Shown piece by piece: positions 10,513 to 20,671 of a stretch of 64,000 nt of DNA. Source of the DNA: Rhynchopus sp. YZ270_cl-10 (Eukaryota; Euglenozoa; Diplonemea; Diplonemida; Diplonemidae). The translations under genes and the position numbers were made by a program. The number at the start of each line of letters is the position of its first letter. Within the stretch, counting starts at the first letter, position 1. A model generated the notes under the pieces. That model was not told where the DNA came from. It searched no databases and saw nothing but the letters and a program-made list of their open reading frames with translations. The DNA lies in NCBI GenBank assembly GCA_964035575.1, contig OZ037871.1, positions 1,302,001 to 1,366,000 of the forward strand. The letters run 5' to 3'.

Positions 10513-12157
10513 CTGCATGAGATGAAGAGGGGATAAGGTAGAGGAAGGGCAACGTTCTGGGCAACGCATGTTGCATGAGGGCGTATGTGCTGTTGAATCT
10601 CGTGCCCTTCGATGCAATTAACGTCGTTGCTGACAGTGGCTTCGCACATCCATGCTTCCGCGCTTGGTGTTGATCCCTCTCGTTCTTTACATGATCCCAT
10701 GCGGCCGCCATCGTGTTCACGCCAATCCCCATCGCACCCACGCTTGCATTCACCGTCTCTTCGGACATTGCCCCATCCTTCAACGCAAGCTCTAACGCAT
10801 TAAGCTGGGAGGTAAGGAAGCTGGTCGCCTCCTCTTCGGAAACAGGTGCGGCACTTCGCAAACTCTCCTGAAATGCTACATATCGCTTGTTGCGGGTAGA
10901 TGCCTTGCTCATGCTTGTACGCAACTTGGTGAGGAGTTTGTACACGTCGGGGTAATGCTTTTCCGTGTATGACTTCAAAATATTGTGAACAGCGTGAGCA
11001 ACACAGAGGAACACAATCAACCCCTTCACGTCTGCTAATTCCATTAATGCTTTGACATTATAACTCGCCGCATCTGCGCAGAAAGAGGCTGTGTCTGGGT
11101 GCTTCTCTCGGAGAATGGATAGCATCAGCGCGATGTTCTCGTGCTTCGTCGTCGATCCGCTTCGGTTCACGAACGTGTCGATCCACTTTCCGGTGGATCC
11201 GCCGCTGACCGCAAGGATGTGGTTACCAAGCACCACCGCACCGTCAAATAGGAGCTGGATGGTGCCACTTCGTTGGAGATCCTCCAGGACCACCTCCATG
11301 TCCTCTTGGAAGATTTTGTCGATGTGCATTTCAACCAGTGCGCCCTTCGAGATGGACGGGTCCCCGTAGAGCTTTGCAGCTGCATTGCGAAAATGCCTTG
11401 CTTGCCCGCTCGTTGACCCCCCATAAAGGGCCGCGCGGGCAAACATCTTGTTTTTTTCGGTTTTGGAAAAAAGGCCTGTCGTCACACGCACCTCCTTTTC
11501 TTCTTCATCTTCGTCTTCAGCTTCATCGTCATTTTTGTCTGCATCGTCCTCGGGGTGTGTCTTCTTCACCTTCGTACCCTTTTTCTCCATCAGCCTTGCG
11601 AGCAGCTCTGTGTGCTTTATCCCGGTCAGGTGTTGCCTCAGGCTGTCCAGGTCCCAATTGGACCGGGGCCCGTTGCACGCCTCGCAGAAGACCACTTCGT
11701 CGGTCTCCTTGAAGCCGCGATCCAGGAGGGAGGACCGGTGCGACTTCTGCAACGTCGCCACCTTCACCACCTTCAGCGAATGGTCCCTGAATAAGGCTTT
11801 GTGCAGGGTCTCCATGTCCGTCGGAGTCTTCTGGGGGGTTTTTTTTTTTGAGGCAGACGAAGTGGGGGCCTGGTCCATGACGCTACTGAGTAGCGCCTTG
11901 CCGTCCCCCTTCGTCTGCCTCTTCCGCTTCTTCCCCCCCTCCCCCGCTGTATCTTTCTCACTCTCGGCGCCGTTCGTCTCCTTGGGTGTGGCCTTGGGTG
12001 CGGGCTTGGGTGCGTGCTTGGGGGTGCTTTTGGCGGTGTTTTTGGGGGCGGGCTTGGAGGGGGCGGTCTTGTTCTTGCTGCCCTTGGGCCTCCCCCTCTT
12101 CTTCTCCCTTTGCCCTTCCGGCGAGGTCGACGCCGCACGCTTCCCAGACGCAGACAT
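10513..12157 (-). CDS. hAT-family transposase, first exon (3' part missing)
   Basis: The protein starts at ATG 12157. Residues 1-115 are basic and Pro/Lys-rich with an AT-hook (RGRPKGSKNK near residue 21). A Cys/His finger follows at about 158-182 (FCEAC, then HLTGIKH), then an acidic linker, then a hAT/DUF659-like core. Within the core LLFDGAVVLG and FCADAASYN supply the likely first and second catalytic aspartates, and CVAHAVHNILK is the conserved His region. The C-terminal hAT dimerisation domain is absent. Instead the coding sequence runs into a consensus splice donor, ATGCAG/GTAAGT, at 10513/10512, so the open frame past this point is probably intron. No matching 3' exon was found to the left; that ground is occupied by a decayed paralogue. 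The gene is probably dead or incomplete although this exon has no internal stop. Confidence 0.75.
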
Positions 12158-12954
12158 ATCTAAAAATCAAATCTGTTCCGTTGATGATTGGTGGGAAGGA
12201 CGGGCGGGGGATAACAGCACCATTTTGCCATGTCAAAAAAAAAGGGGGGGGGTGTGTGTGTCATTTTATAACTTGTATGCTTTTTTTGTATGTACGTATT
12301 TACGTGTGCCGAGAACTGTCCAATTTTGCAAAGTGACCCACTACTGGACGGACGGATTCCAAAAATGCAAATGCCGGTGTTTTTGGACGATGCATCTTTC
12401 CCGGCCAAAAACCCTACCACAAATTATAAAGTGTACCCCCTCCCCCTTATACCAATGACCTCTCAGGGACCTGTCAACATAGCCCCCCTCCGGAACACCA
12501 TTTGAGTAATTAAAACTACGGTCAATATACGTGGTAACTATTAAAAATACGCGCATTTACGTAGTATTAATTAATTATTATTAAATAAATACCCCTTCAT
12601 GTTGCAAATACGTACTACGTATTTTATTATTTTTACTACGTATTTGCCGCGTATTACGTACGTACCTATTATGTATGGCTATATGTGCTATGTAAAATCC
12701 CATAGTTATTATCGCCTTCCAATCTCCCTTTCTCTAGTTGCATGACTTTGGAACGTTGTGTGGTTTTAGGGGTGGTTTTTGGGTCAGCTTTTTTTTTCTT
12801 CTGAAGGTGAAAGTGCTTCTTGTGAGGCAAAATATCGTCTTTTTGAAAGAAAAAAAAAATTTTTTTTTGACCCTTTCTGCGGGGCAAATCCCCTTGGTGT
12901 TTGACACCCTCTCTCATGATTTATGTTTTCCTGAACATAAACTCCATGGAAAAC

Positions 12955-14050
12955 AAAAGATCTTAGTAAGGGGAATTTTTTTTTGAGCGGGGTTTTGATA
13001 TCTTCTTAGTTTTTTTTTTCCACTAAGATCAGGGGTGTCGCTAATTTTGGGGAAATTTTTGAAAAATCTGAAATCGGGGTGCAAATATTTTTTTTTACGT
13101 GGGGATTTTTTTTTCCATTACCAGGGGGCGAAAAAACAGTGTTTTGTGGCATTTCCGAGCCAATCCCAGGCTGTGGTGGGGGATATACGGAAAAATGGAC
13201 AAACTTTTAGTGACTTAAATTTTCGCAAAATATGAACCCATACTCTTAAACATGGGTCATTTTCAAGTCTGAAAACCCAAATTCAGATGAAATTGTGGTG
13301 TTTTTGACACCACTGAGAACAGTAGGTAGCGCCGCAGGCGCACGGTACCCAACTTTTGTCTTTTTGCTTTTTCCTTTTTCTCTGCGTTCTTTTGATTGTG
13401 CGAGCCGATTGCTCTCCACGCTGGGGTCACATGTGTGCGCAAAAACACGCTATGGTACCTTTACTAAGGAAACCCCGGTTTTCAAAAAAAAAGGGTAAGA
13501 CAGGGTAAGGTAAATCTGGAAATCCCACCCAAAAAAAAAAAATCTTCGCGGGGTGAGGGCGGCACCTGGGGATTTTCCCTGACCCCCAAAAACCTCGTTT
13601 TTGGAACGTTCTGACACAACCGAGTTCACGGTGGCCTCTCTCTTAAAAAAAGAACAAGTTGTTAACACATTAAACCCACCCTGTATTAGGTGCAAATTTT
13701 TTTTTTTTCCTACACAGATTTTACTAGGGGTGCAAATTTTTTTTTTGGTTTTGAAAAAGTCGGGACCCTGGACCCGAATTAGCGACACCCCTGACTAAGA
13801 TCTTAGTTTTTTTGTTAAGATCTTAGTTTTTTTTCCACTAAGATCTTAGTTTTTTTTGTTAAGATCTTAGTTTTTTTTATTAAGATCTTAGTTTTTTTTG
13901 TGAAAACTAAGATCTTAATAAAAAAAACTAAGATCTTTAAAAAAAAAAATCTAAGATCTTAAGAAAAAAACTAAGATCTTAACAAAAAACACTAAGATCT
14001 TACTTAATTAAAAAAAAACACTGAGATCGGTCATATCTTAATTAAGATCT
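12955..14050. repeat. Palindromic AAGATCTTAG array
   Basis: Units of about 21 bp, AAGATCTTAG plus a T run, repeat in one orientation from about 13796 to 13900. They then flip at GTGAAAAC, so the units to 14040 read as the reverse complement (AACTAAGATCTTA plus an A run). A single unit and half-units lie at 12955-13029, left of the inserted MITE. The whole block is a hairpin-prone minisatellite. Confidence 0.65.
13030..13793. mobile_element. Non-autonomous hAT element (CAGGGGTGTCGCTAATT ends) with 8-bp TSD
   Basis: The ends CAGGGGTGTCGCTAATT and its inverted copy at 13777-13793 are flanked by the perfect 8-bp direct repeat ACTAAGAT (13022-13029 and 13794-13801). CAGGG-type ends with an 8-bp duplication define the hAT superfamily. 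The 764-bp body has poly-A/T runs and no transposase, so it must have been moved by a hAT enzyme acting in trans. It is inserted in one unit of the AAGATCTTAG array. Confidence 0.85.
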
Positions 14051-14235
14051 TTTGTAATCCATGAAACTCATTTTTTTTTTTTTGTTCTTTTTGTGTTAGT
14101 AATCTGTTTGCGTCATCATTCCCTTCTTTTCTTTGATAACGATAGTATAAGAAACCAAAGTACAATACTCCAAAATTAATTTTTTTTTCTCTTTTCCCTC
14201 CCAGCACCCTTTATATTGTCATTTTTTTTTAAAAC

Positions 14236-14340
14236 GCACACTACTTTGTGAGCGGAAACTGTCATCGCCATTCACCCAACCGTGCTCCGTAACACCACCA
14301 CCCAACAGGTGAAAGTGTGTGTAAAAGCGTCAACGCATCA
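14236..14340 (+). repeat. Structured dispersed element, copy 1 (partner at 40924-41030)
   Basis: CACACTACTTTGTGAGCGG, CAACCGTGCTCCG, CACCCAACAGGTGA and AGTGTGTG match 40924-41030 in order and spacing. Both copies can close with a terminal stem of CACACT against AGTGTG. It could be a small ncRNA gene, an ncRNA-derived SINE or a MITE. Confidence 0.45.
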
Positions 14341-17160
14341 AACAACTACAAGAAGGGGTGTGAGGGAATGGCAAAAATGATACTTTTTTTTTTAGCCATT
14401 CAGTTGTTTGCACCCTTTTTTTGCGAGGTGTATTTTTTAAATTTTTTTTTTTCCCTCTAAAATCTTGAAAAGAAGTTCCTATTTTGTGTACCTGATATGC
14501 GACCCCTCAACCCCCCATTTTTTTGTGTGGAAAAAAATGTGTATTTATTTTTGTACTTTCATCCGGGGCTTGCACCGTATGTGGGTCAGTTGGAGGTGCT
14601 CTGTATCAACAACTACCATTTTTTTTCTGTTTTATTTTACAGTTTATATCGGCAAAGGTTATTTCTTCATATTGCTCTCAGATCCACCCTTTTCAGTTGT
14701 CATCTCATCTTCCAGCCACGAAGTCTGTGAAAGGTGTTTTTTTTTTTCCTCTCCAGGTCTTCCTTCCATGAAAGGGGAGGGGGGTGGACGAATTGCACAA
14801 CGAAGTAAATTGGCTTGACTCGCGGATTCACCGTTGTAAGCCCAAAGCTAAACGATGGCACAAAAATAAAATCGCAAACAAAATCAGATAATTTACTTCA
14901 CTGTTGTGTGAAAAAAAACACGCCTTTTTTGCAACTAAAAGAGAAAATGGATTGCAGTGAAAAAAGCAGCTCCGTACTATAAAGATATCCCCTCCCGAAC
15001 ATCGCTAAAGGGAGGCACAAAGATAACACAGCCGGATGAACTAAAACAAGAATAAGCAGGCTTACACCTTAAGGGAACTGCTCATTTCTTTTAATTTTTT
15101 GGTTTTTTGGGTGGGGATCTATTATACCATCTATTCAGTAGAATAGTTAGTATATGAAACAATTTTTTGGAAAAAACAGAAAGGGTGCATTGTGTTGACC
15201 CTCTCAAATACTTTCAATTCTGTGAACTGAAAGTATATGAATCTAAATTTTTTTGGTGCTAGCTGCCAGTTGAAAACTGCTGTAGGGGATATTCTGTCTT
15301 CCCCTCTTTTTTGAACCCAACCCCCGGATGTGTATTCCAAATTTTCTTTTCTTTTTTTTGATGCCTGCGTCAGAGGCGTGCACTATCAACTGGTGCTCCG
15401 GGAGGGGTCGATATTGACAGGTCGTTAACCGACTTCCGAAAGCATTGTCAACCTCATCTTTTTTTTTTTTGAAACTTCAAAAAGTATCTGACCACATATG
15501 GTGGTTGGGTGACGTTTCCTATATCATGGCGATCTGGTGTCACACCACCCCTACAAGGTGTCTAGTTTCTAGCTGATATTGTTTATACGGAACCGTGTGC
15601 TTTGTGTTTTTTTCTGTTTGGTGTGCCAGGCTTTTGGTTACAAAAAGAAACTAGGCTCGAAGTTTTATTGCCTACTATTTCTTGTCTATACCAACATAAC
15701 ATATTCTTTTGTGTACCATCTGCAGGCTACCCAAAAAAGTCAAGATCTCTGTGGGATTAAGTCTATCTTATTTCAAATGCATGCTCTTGATCAGCATACG
15801 AAAGAAAGAAGAAAAAAAAAATTCTGTTGCCCTACTGGGTGTTCAAGAACCCTGTTGTGTATGTGTTCCATAAAAGTGGACAAAAGGAAGTGGAAATGGA
15901 CCGGGCTGTTGTGCGGACAACGTCTTGTTTGATGGCCGATATTTCTCACTTTCAAAATTGAACGAAAAAAAGAAAAACAACAACCCACCGATATCGTACG
16001 TTCTGCAAGCAATCTACCCTTCCCCCTATAGGGGGAACGTTGTCGTTACAGAATCCTAAAGGGTCGGTTGTCCTTTTTTTATTTTACGGAAAAGAAAAAA
16101 AAAGAGGAATTTACGTGAAACCCGTGATCACGGAACATCCTTGATCGGATCATTTGATGCGGTGTCTGCCCGCTGAGTGAACGGTGAGGCGTTTGCACTT
16201 CCAAACTTCTCTTTGATTCCGATATGGACTCTTTTCTATTACCCCCTTTTTTTTTAACCCCGTTTCCCCCCCCCCCCCCCCCCTGTTGTCTGTAGGCAGA
16301 GGTTATTCCGCAACTCTTTGTGACTAAGGAGAGGCTTCTTTTCAATCCCCTTTTTCTTCTGACTAAAATATTACAAAAAAAAAAATGTGGTGCGCAACCT
16401 CCCCCCTCCCCTCCCCCGATTCGAGTGACAAGAAACCTGGTTGATCCTGTCAGTAGTCAATATGCTTGTTTCAAGGAGGTTGGGCCATGCCCAATCAACC
16501 ACTCCAATGTGCAGCTATACCCCATTTTTTTTCATGAACGCGAAAAAAAAATATAATATAAACCAACGACACAAAACGCAGTGATTTGCTGCAAAACTGG
16601 GCTCAACATCGTTGCATTCTGATAACGTTGAACTAGTTGCACTGTCTTTTCATGGGTTTAAAGACAGTACTGTCTTTACACCTGAATGACTCCAGCTGAA
16701 CCAAGACGATTATCAAAAAAAAAGAGTGCCCTTCTGTGTCTGTACAGGGTGTGAAAGCAGCCCCTTTCCTGTGCGTGCCTGCAGCTCCTAGAGGTGTATG
16801 CACGTTTGCACGCTACCAATTTTATTTCATTCACGAACACATTTCCCTCATTTTCCTCATTTCCCTCCCCACCCGATATCATGTTCCACCCTTCGTTTGT
16901 GCATCTCATTCCCTTGCGCAAAAAAAAAGCAAAAAAAAAATAATAATAATCAGCATTGTTTTTGAGGTCCCCCCTTTTCACTGTCTCCCTCATATTTCTA
17001 CTCTTTTTTCTTTCTGACAAAAAAAAAAGTTTGAGGGGGTTTTTTTGCCATCTGTTGTCCTGTCAAGGGTGTTCTATTGAGTAGCGAACTCTCTTTTGTG
17101 ACCTTTGAGTCTTCCTTTGTCTGGTGGAACAACATAATGTAATATAATGTAATATTATGC
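14341..17160. other. Gene-free intergenic DNA with repeat fragments
   Basis: No supported coding frame. Contents: a second copy of the GGCTCGAAGTT...TTCTTGTCTATACC repeat (15645-15715), a SINE scrap (15361-15390), a SINE 3' half at 16161-16220 (GTGAACGGTGAGGCGTTTGC, then AACTTCTCTTT), a 17-base C run near 16267 and many poly-A/T runs. Confidence 0.5.
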
Positions 17161-17258
17161 AATCTGCAATCTGCAATCTGCAATCTGCAATCTGCAATCT
17201 GCAATCTGCAATCTGCAATCTGCAATCTGCAATCTGCAATCTGCAATCTGCAATCTGC
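17161..17258 (+). repeat. Perfect heptamer array (AATCTGC)14
   Basis: Exactly fourteen uninterrupted copies of AATCTGC. Because the unit is 7 bp, the array reads as a repeated peptide on the minus strand, but those frames are not supported as genes. Confidence 0.9.
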
Positions 17259-17630
17259 TGTACTCTGGCTTCACCTTGACAAGAGACGTATTTGTTGGGT
17301 GATGCCGATTGCCGCCACGAACGCTCATCAAGTCTTCCCCACCATAGCGCAGGAGAAGGTTTCCGCGTCAACAGCATTTGGACGTGGGTCAGTCGGTTCT
17401 TAGGCAAGGTGTAATAGCTCGCCTCAAAGCTATGCGCCTTTCGTCCTTTGCCACATTAGGAAGCTTGTGTAGGCCACCTTCTCATTTCCCACACACACAC
17501 ACGCACAAGTGGGCCATACTCCGTTCAGGCGTTACCCACTCTAAACCCGTTATCAAACACACACGCACACACCCTACAGTGCCTGCAACACAACACACAC
17601 CAAACCCCCTTCCACGGAAAGGCTGCCAAG

Positions 17631-20307
17631 GTGGCTGGGTGGTGGACATTTGGCAAAGGTGACAAGAAGAAGGCAAAGGCGAAGGATGTGAACGCACGCA
17701 GCGAGGCAGCATCGCCACCGCCTGCCAAGGGGACCAAGGAGTACGATGCTGCGCTGTCCACGGAAAGGGTATGTGGGGGAGGCTTGCTTTTTTTAGTGCA
17801 TTCTGACTACTGAGTATACACAGTATACACAGTACAGTACAGCTGGCCATTGAAAAGAAATGGTATGGCAGGGTTTGGCACGGTATGGCACGGGTAGCCA
17901 TTAGCCATTAGCCATTAGCCATTAGCCATTAGCCATTAGCCAGTACCCAGTACCGGGAGGGTATGGCAGGGTATGGCACGGTTTGGCACGGTATGGCAGG
18001 GTTTGGCATGGTATGGCAGGGTATGGCACGGTTTGGCACGGTTTGGCACGGGTATGGCAGGGTTTGGCACGGGTATGGCAGGGTGTGGCACGGTATGGCA
18101 CGGTTTGGCAGGGTTTGGCACGGTATGGCAGGGCATGGCACGGTATGGGACATGATTATCCCAAAAAAAGGGCAAACGTGCGGTATGGGAGGGTACGGCA
18201 GGGTATGGTTGGGTATGGTAGGGTACGCGAGGGTTCGCGAGGGTTTTGGAGGGTTTGGGGGCATTTGAGTGCGGTATGGGGGGGTATGGGACACGATTTT
18301 CCAGAAAAATGGACAAATTTCCTAAACCGACCCGTGGCGTCAACTAGCCTATTATTTATGTTTTGGACTTTTTTTGAAAAAAAAATATTTTGTAAAAATC
18401 CAAAATGCTTGGAAAAAAACACCCAAAAATTCGAGGAAAATAGCTCCCGCAGTCCTCTGACGAAATATGTGTGCAAAACCGGAACTCGAAAATGGCGTTA
18501 TTTGAAAGATCGAGAGCAAATGACATCAATAAAAAAAAAATCGGTCAGAAATATGGAGTAGAAGTTGTATGAACGGCTTGAGAGAGGAACAAAAAAAATA
18601 GTGAAAAACAGTGAAAAAACAGTGAAAATAGTCAAAACCAGTGAAAACCAGTGAAAAACAGTGAAAAGGAGGTGAAAGTCCTGTTGGTGCGAGGGTGGCT
18701 GTGATACGAATGGGAGGTCGTGCGACCCCGCAATTGCTTTATTTTTGCTCATATGTGACAAATACCATATTTTTGACATTTTTTGGGGTCTTGGTTGGGC
18801 CTTGGGCACCAATTTTTGTATGTGTATGATGATTATCCATTCTCATAGCGTTCCGATGGCGACAAAGACTTGTGGTTTAATTCTGACATTCTTGTACATC
18901 CAAAACTTCTGCAGCCCATCACGCCAGTGTCTGTCTGAGGAGTTGGACAGCCACTTTTAATCTTGGGCAAGATATGTTTTGAACAAACTGTTTTGTTGGG
19001 TGGCCTTTTATGTACCTATTTCGATGATGACCCATTTTACTTACCTTACATTGTCTGATCCCTTCATTGGTTTGAAGCTAACTTACCTGTCAAATCGTCT
19101 GAGCACATCTGCGGACATGTCTGTGTGTGGGTCTGTTCACGTCACACCGAATGATGACCAAATACGATAAGAGTACCTGAGCCTTCTGGCAGTGCTGAGA
19201 ACTTCGAGTATTTTCAAATACACCTGACAGTGTTGCACGCCCCTCCCTTGCTGTTGGGTGGGGTCACCCTTCTCACTTCGCTCACTCTAAACCCCCACGC
19301 TGTGATGATCATCCATTTCATACTGTCCTCCGATGCTGACAACTTTATGTGGTTTAATTTCTGAGCGTCTTCCCCTCCACATGCTCTCTGTGTGTATGAT
19401 GATTATCCATTCTCATAGCGTTCCGATGGCGACAAAGACTTGTGGTTTAATTCTGACACACACGAACGAGAATAATGAAGATGAAAGACTCGAGACACCT
19501 TTCCGTAGAGACTTCGAGCGAGAAATTACGTTTTAGAGCAAACGCTGCTCTAGTGCACACTGTTCCCCAAGGGCCTCCGTCTCCATAGCCCTGATTCCTT
19601 CATTGGTTTGAAGCTAACTTTCCTGTCAAATCGTCTGAGAACACCTTGCGAACATATCTGTCAATCTATTCACATCACACCAAATGCCCAACACTTAGAG
19701 CACCACCAAATACCCCCACTTTATACATTTTTCACACACATCATCCTTTTCCTCTGGATCATCAACATTTTTACACTTCCCCACATCCCTTTTCCCCCCT
19801 TATCAGGAACGCATGCTTACTGTCAGCTCTGCTACTCCAACAGGCCAGGAGCCGCCACGTGTACATGACAGCGAGCTAGCGGAGCGGCTGTACGCACTGC
19901 GTAGCATGGAGCCTTTGATGGGGAAGGCGGATGTGAAGCGTGCGGAGACGGTGCGGGAGATAAGCCATGTGGAGGCTGACCCCTTGGTGGATGCTTTGGC
20001 AGGGTTCCAGACAGTGACACGGCACAGCAACGTGCAGACGCTCAACTCAACGTACTCTATTCTGCAGGCAATGCGTGACTGCAAACAGCTCTCCGAATCT
20101 GTCGAAAAGCGCATTGCAAACAACAACACCAGTCTGCACAAACTCCAAGCGGACCTAGTAGACATCCCCCGCCTCGAGCGCTCCATGGAAAATGTACACA
20201 CAAGCGCAATAAAATGCGCCGAGCTTCTCGACTCAATCCACGCAATAATGGACCAAAAAAAGCCCGACTCTCCGCAAGAAAAATCCAAAAAGCTTTCCGT
20301 GAATTGA
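17631..20307 (+). CDS. Small coiled-coil protein, two exons seen, start not resolved (possible BORC-like)
   Basis: Exon A ends at 17768 with GAAAGG/GTATGT. Exon B begins at 19807 after a pyrimidine-rich tract ending TTATCAG and ends at TGA 20307. Both junctions are phase 0, giving ALSTER joined to ERMLTV. Exon A is lysine-rich at first (WWTFGKGDKKKAKAK). It has no in-frame ATG, so a further 5' exon is likely; the start given is only the first clearly coding codon. Exon B alone has an ATG at 19813, six bases after the acceptor, so a shorter product is possible. The predicted protein (about 210 residues) is hydrophilic and mostly helical, with a C-terminal coiled coil. The segment DPLVDALAGF and the following coil resemble the layout of BORC subunit 5 (lysosome positioning), but this is a weak pattern match. 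The 2038-bp intron is packed with tandem repeats. Confidence 0.5.
17861..18290 (+). repeat. GGTATGGCAC decamer minisatellite, plus TTAGCCA array
   Basis: About 40 imperfect 10-bp units of GGTWTGGCAS run through this stretch. They are interrupted at 17895-17942 by about seven units of AGCCATT and at about 18150 by a short unique segment. The array lies inside the predicted intron 17769-19806. Its long open frames on both strands (repeats of ARYGRVWHGM and TVPYPAIPCH type) come from the unit, not from a gene. Confidence 0.8.
18825..19700 (+). repeat. Tandem segmental duplication inside the long intron
   Basis: GTATGATGATTATCCATTCT and the following 45 bp occur identically at about 18825-18889 and 19391-19458, with a diverged third copy at 19300-19360. 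The later block TCATTGGTTTGAAGCTAACT, then CCTGTCAAATCGTCTGAG, is repeated at about 19061-19145 and 19595-19690. The order is the same in both halves, giving a duplication with a period near 550 bp. Confidence 0.7.
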
Positions 20308-20671
20308 GCGGTAGTGGTAAGGGAGAGAAAGGGTCCTTAGAGAAAGGCAGGTCGTCTGAAAGGTGCGCATGCTAGCGTGGGTAGACCGTAGAGGAGGGGA
20401 GGCGAGGGGGGACGGGTGGGGGGGTGCAGTGTGATTTGTGGTTTGTGTACTAACCACCTGATTTGGCCGGAAGCAACGGTAGAAACCGGCAAACTGGGTC
20501 ATAATCAGGTGGACTAAAATGAAGCGAAAAGCAACCCCTCACCCCTCTTACGCTTACCACACACATCTCTTAAAAATCTCTTAAAAATCCACCGTATATC
20601 CAACAGTACACATTTTTCGTTGCCTCCCCCCATTTGGGGGTCTTTTTCTCCACCTTTTTTCGTTTTGAAAA

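Larger units (their letters stand above)
7098..12668. mobile_element. Nested transposon complex with outer TIR TAGGTACGTACGTAATACGC
   Basis: The left end TAGGTACGTACGTAATACGC (7098) is repeated inverted at the right end (12649-12668). Similarity continues inward (AATAATAAAATACGTAGTAC) and a little outward (ATACATA against its complement), so the true border may lie up to 20 bp further out. Inside are a Mutator-like element (7136-8093) that interrupts the left TIR, a foldback element (8205-9299), a MITE (9373-9500), a decayed hAT fragment (9540-10056) and a hAT transposase exon (10513-12157). The outer TIRs may belong to the hAT element itself or to another transposon. No 8-bp duplication was found at these ends. 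Confidence 0.55.

Noticed and set aside
12463-12510. Second complete copy of the intron MITE
   Set aside because: Only the right half matches; no left end ATGGTGTT was found within a plausible distance.
17161-17258. CRISPR-like array
   Set aside because: The heptamer repeat has no spacers and the genome is eukaryotic.
17936-18343. Long open frames with Pro/Tyr or Gly/Trp/His repeats on both strands
   Set aside because: They are translations of the GGTATGGCAC minisatellite, open in several frames at once, and lie in an intron.
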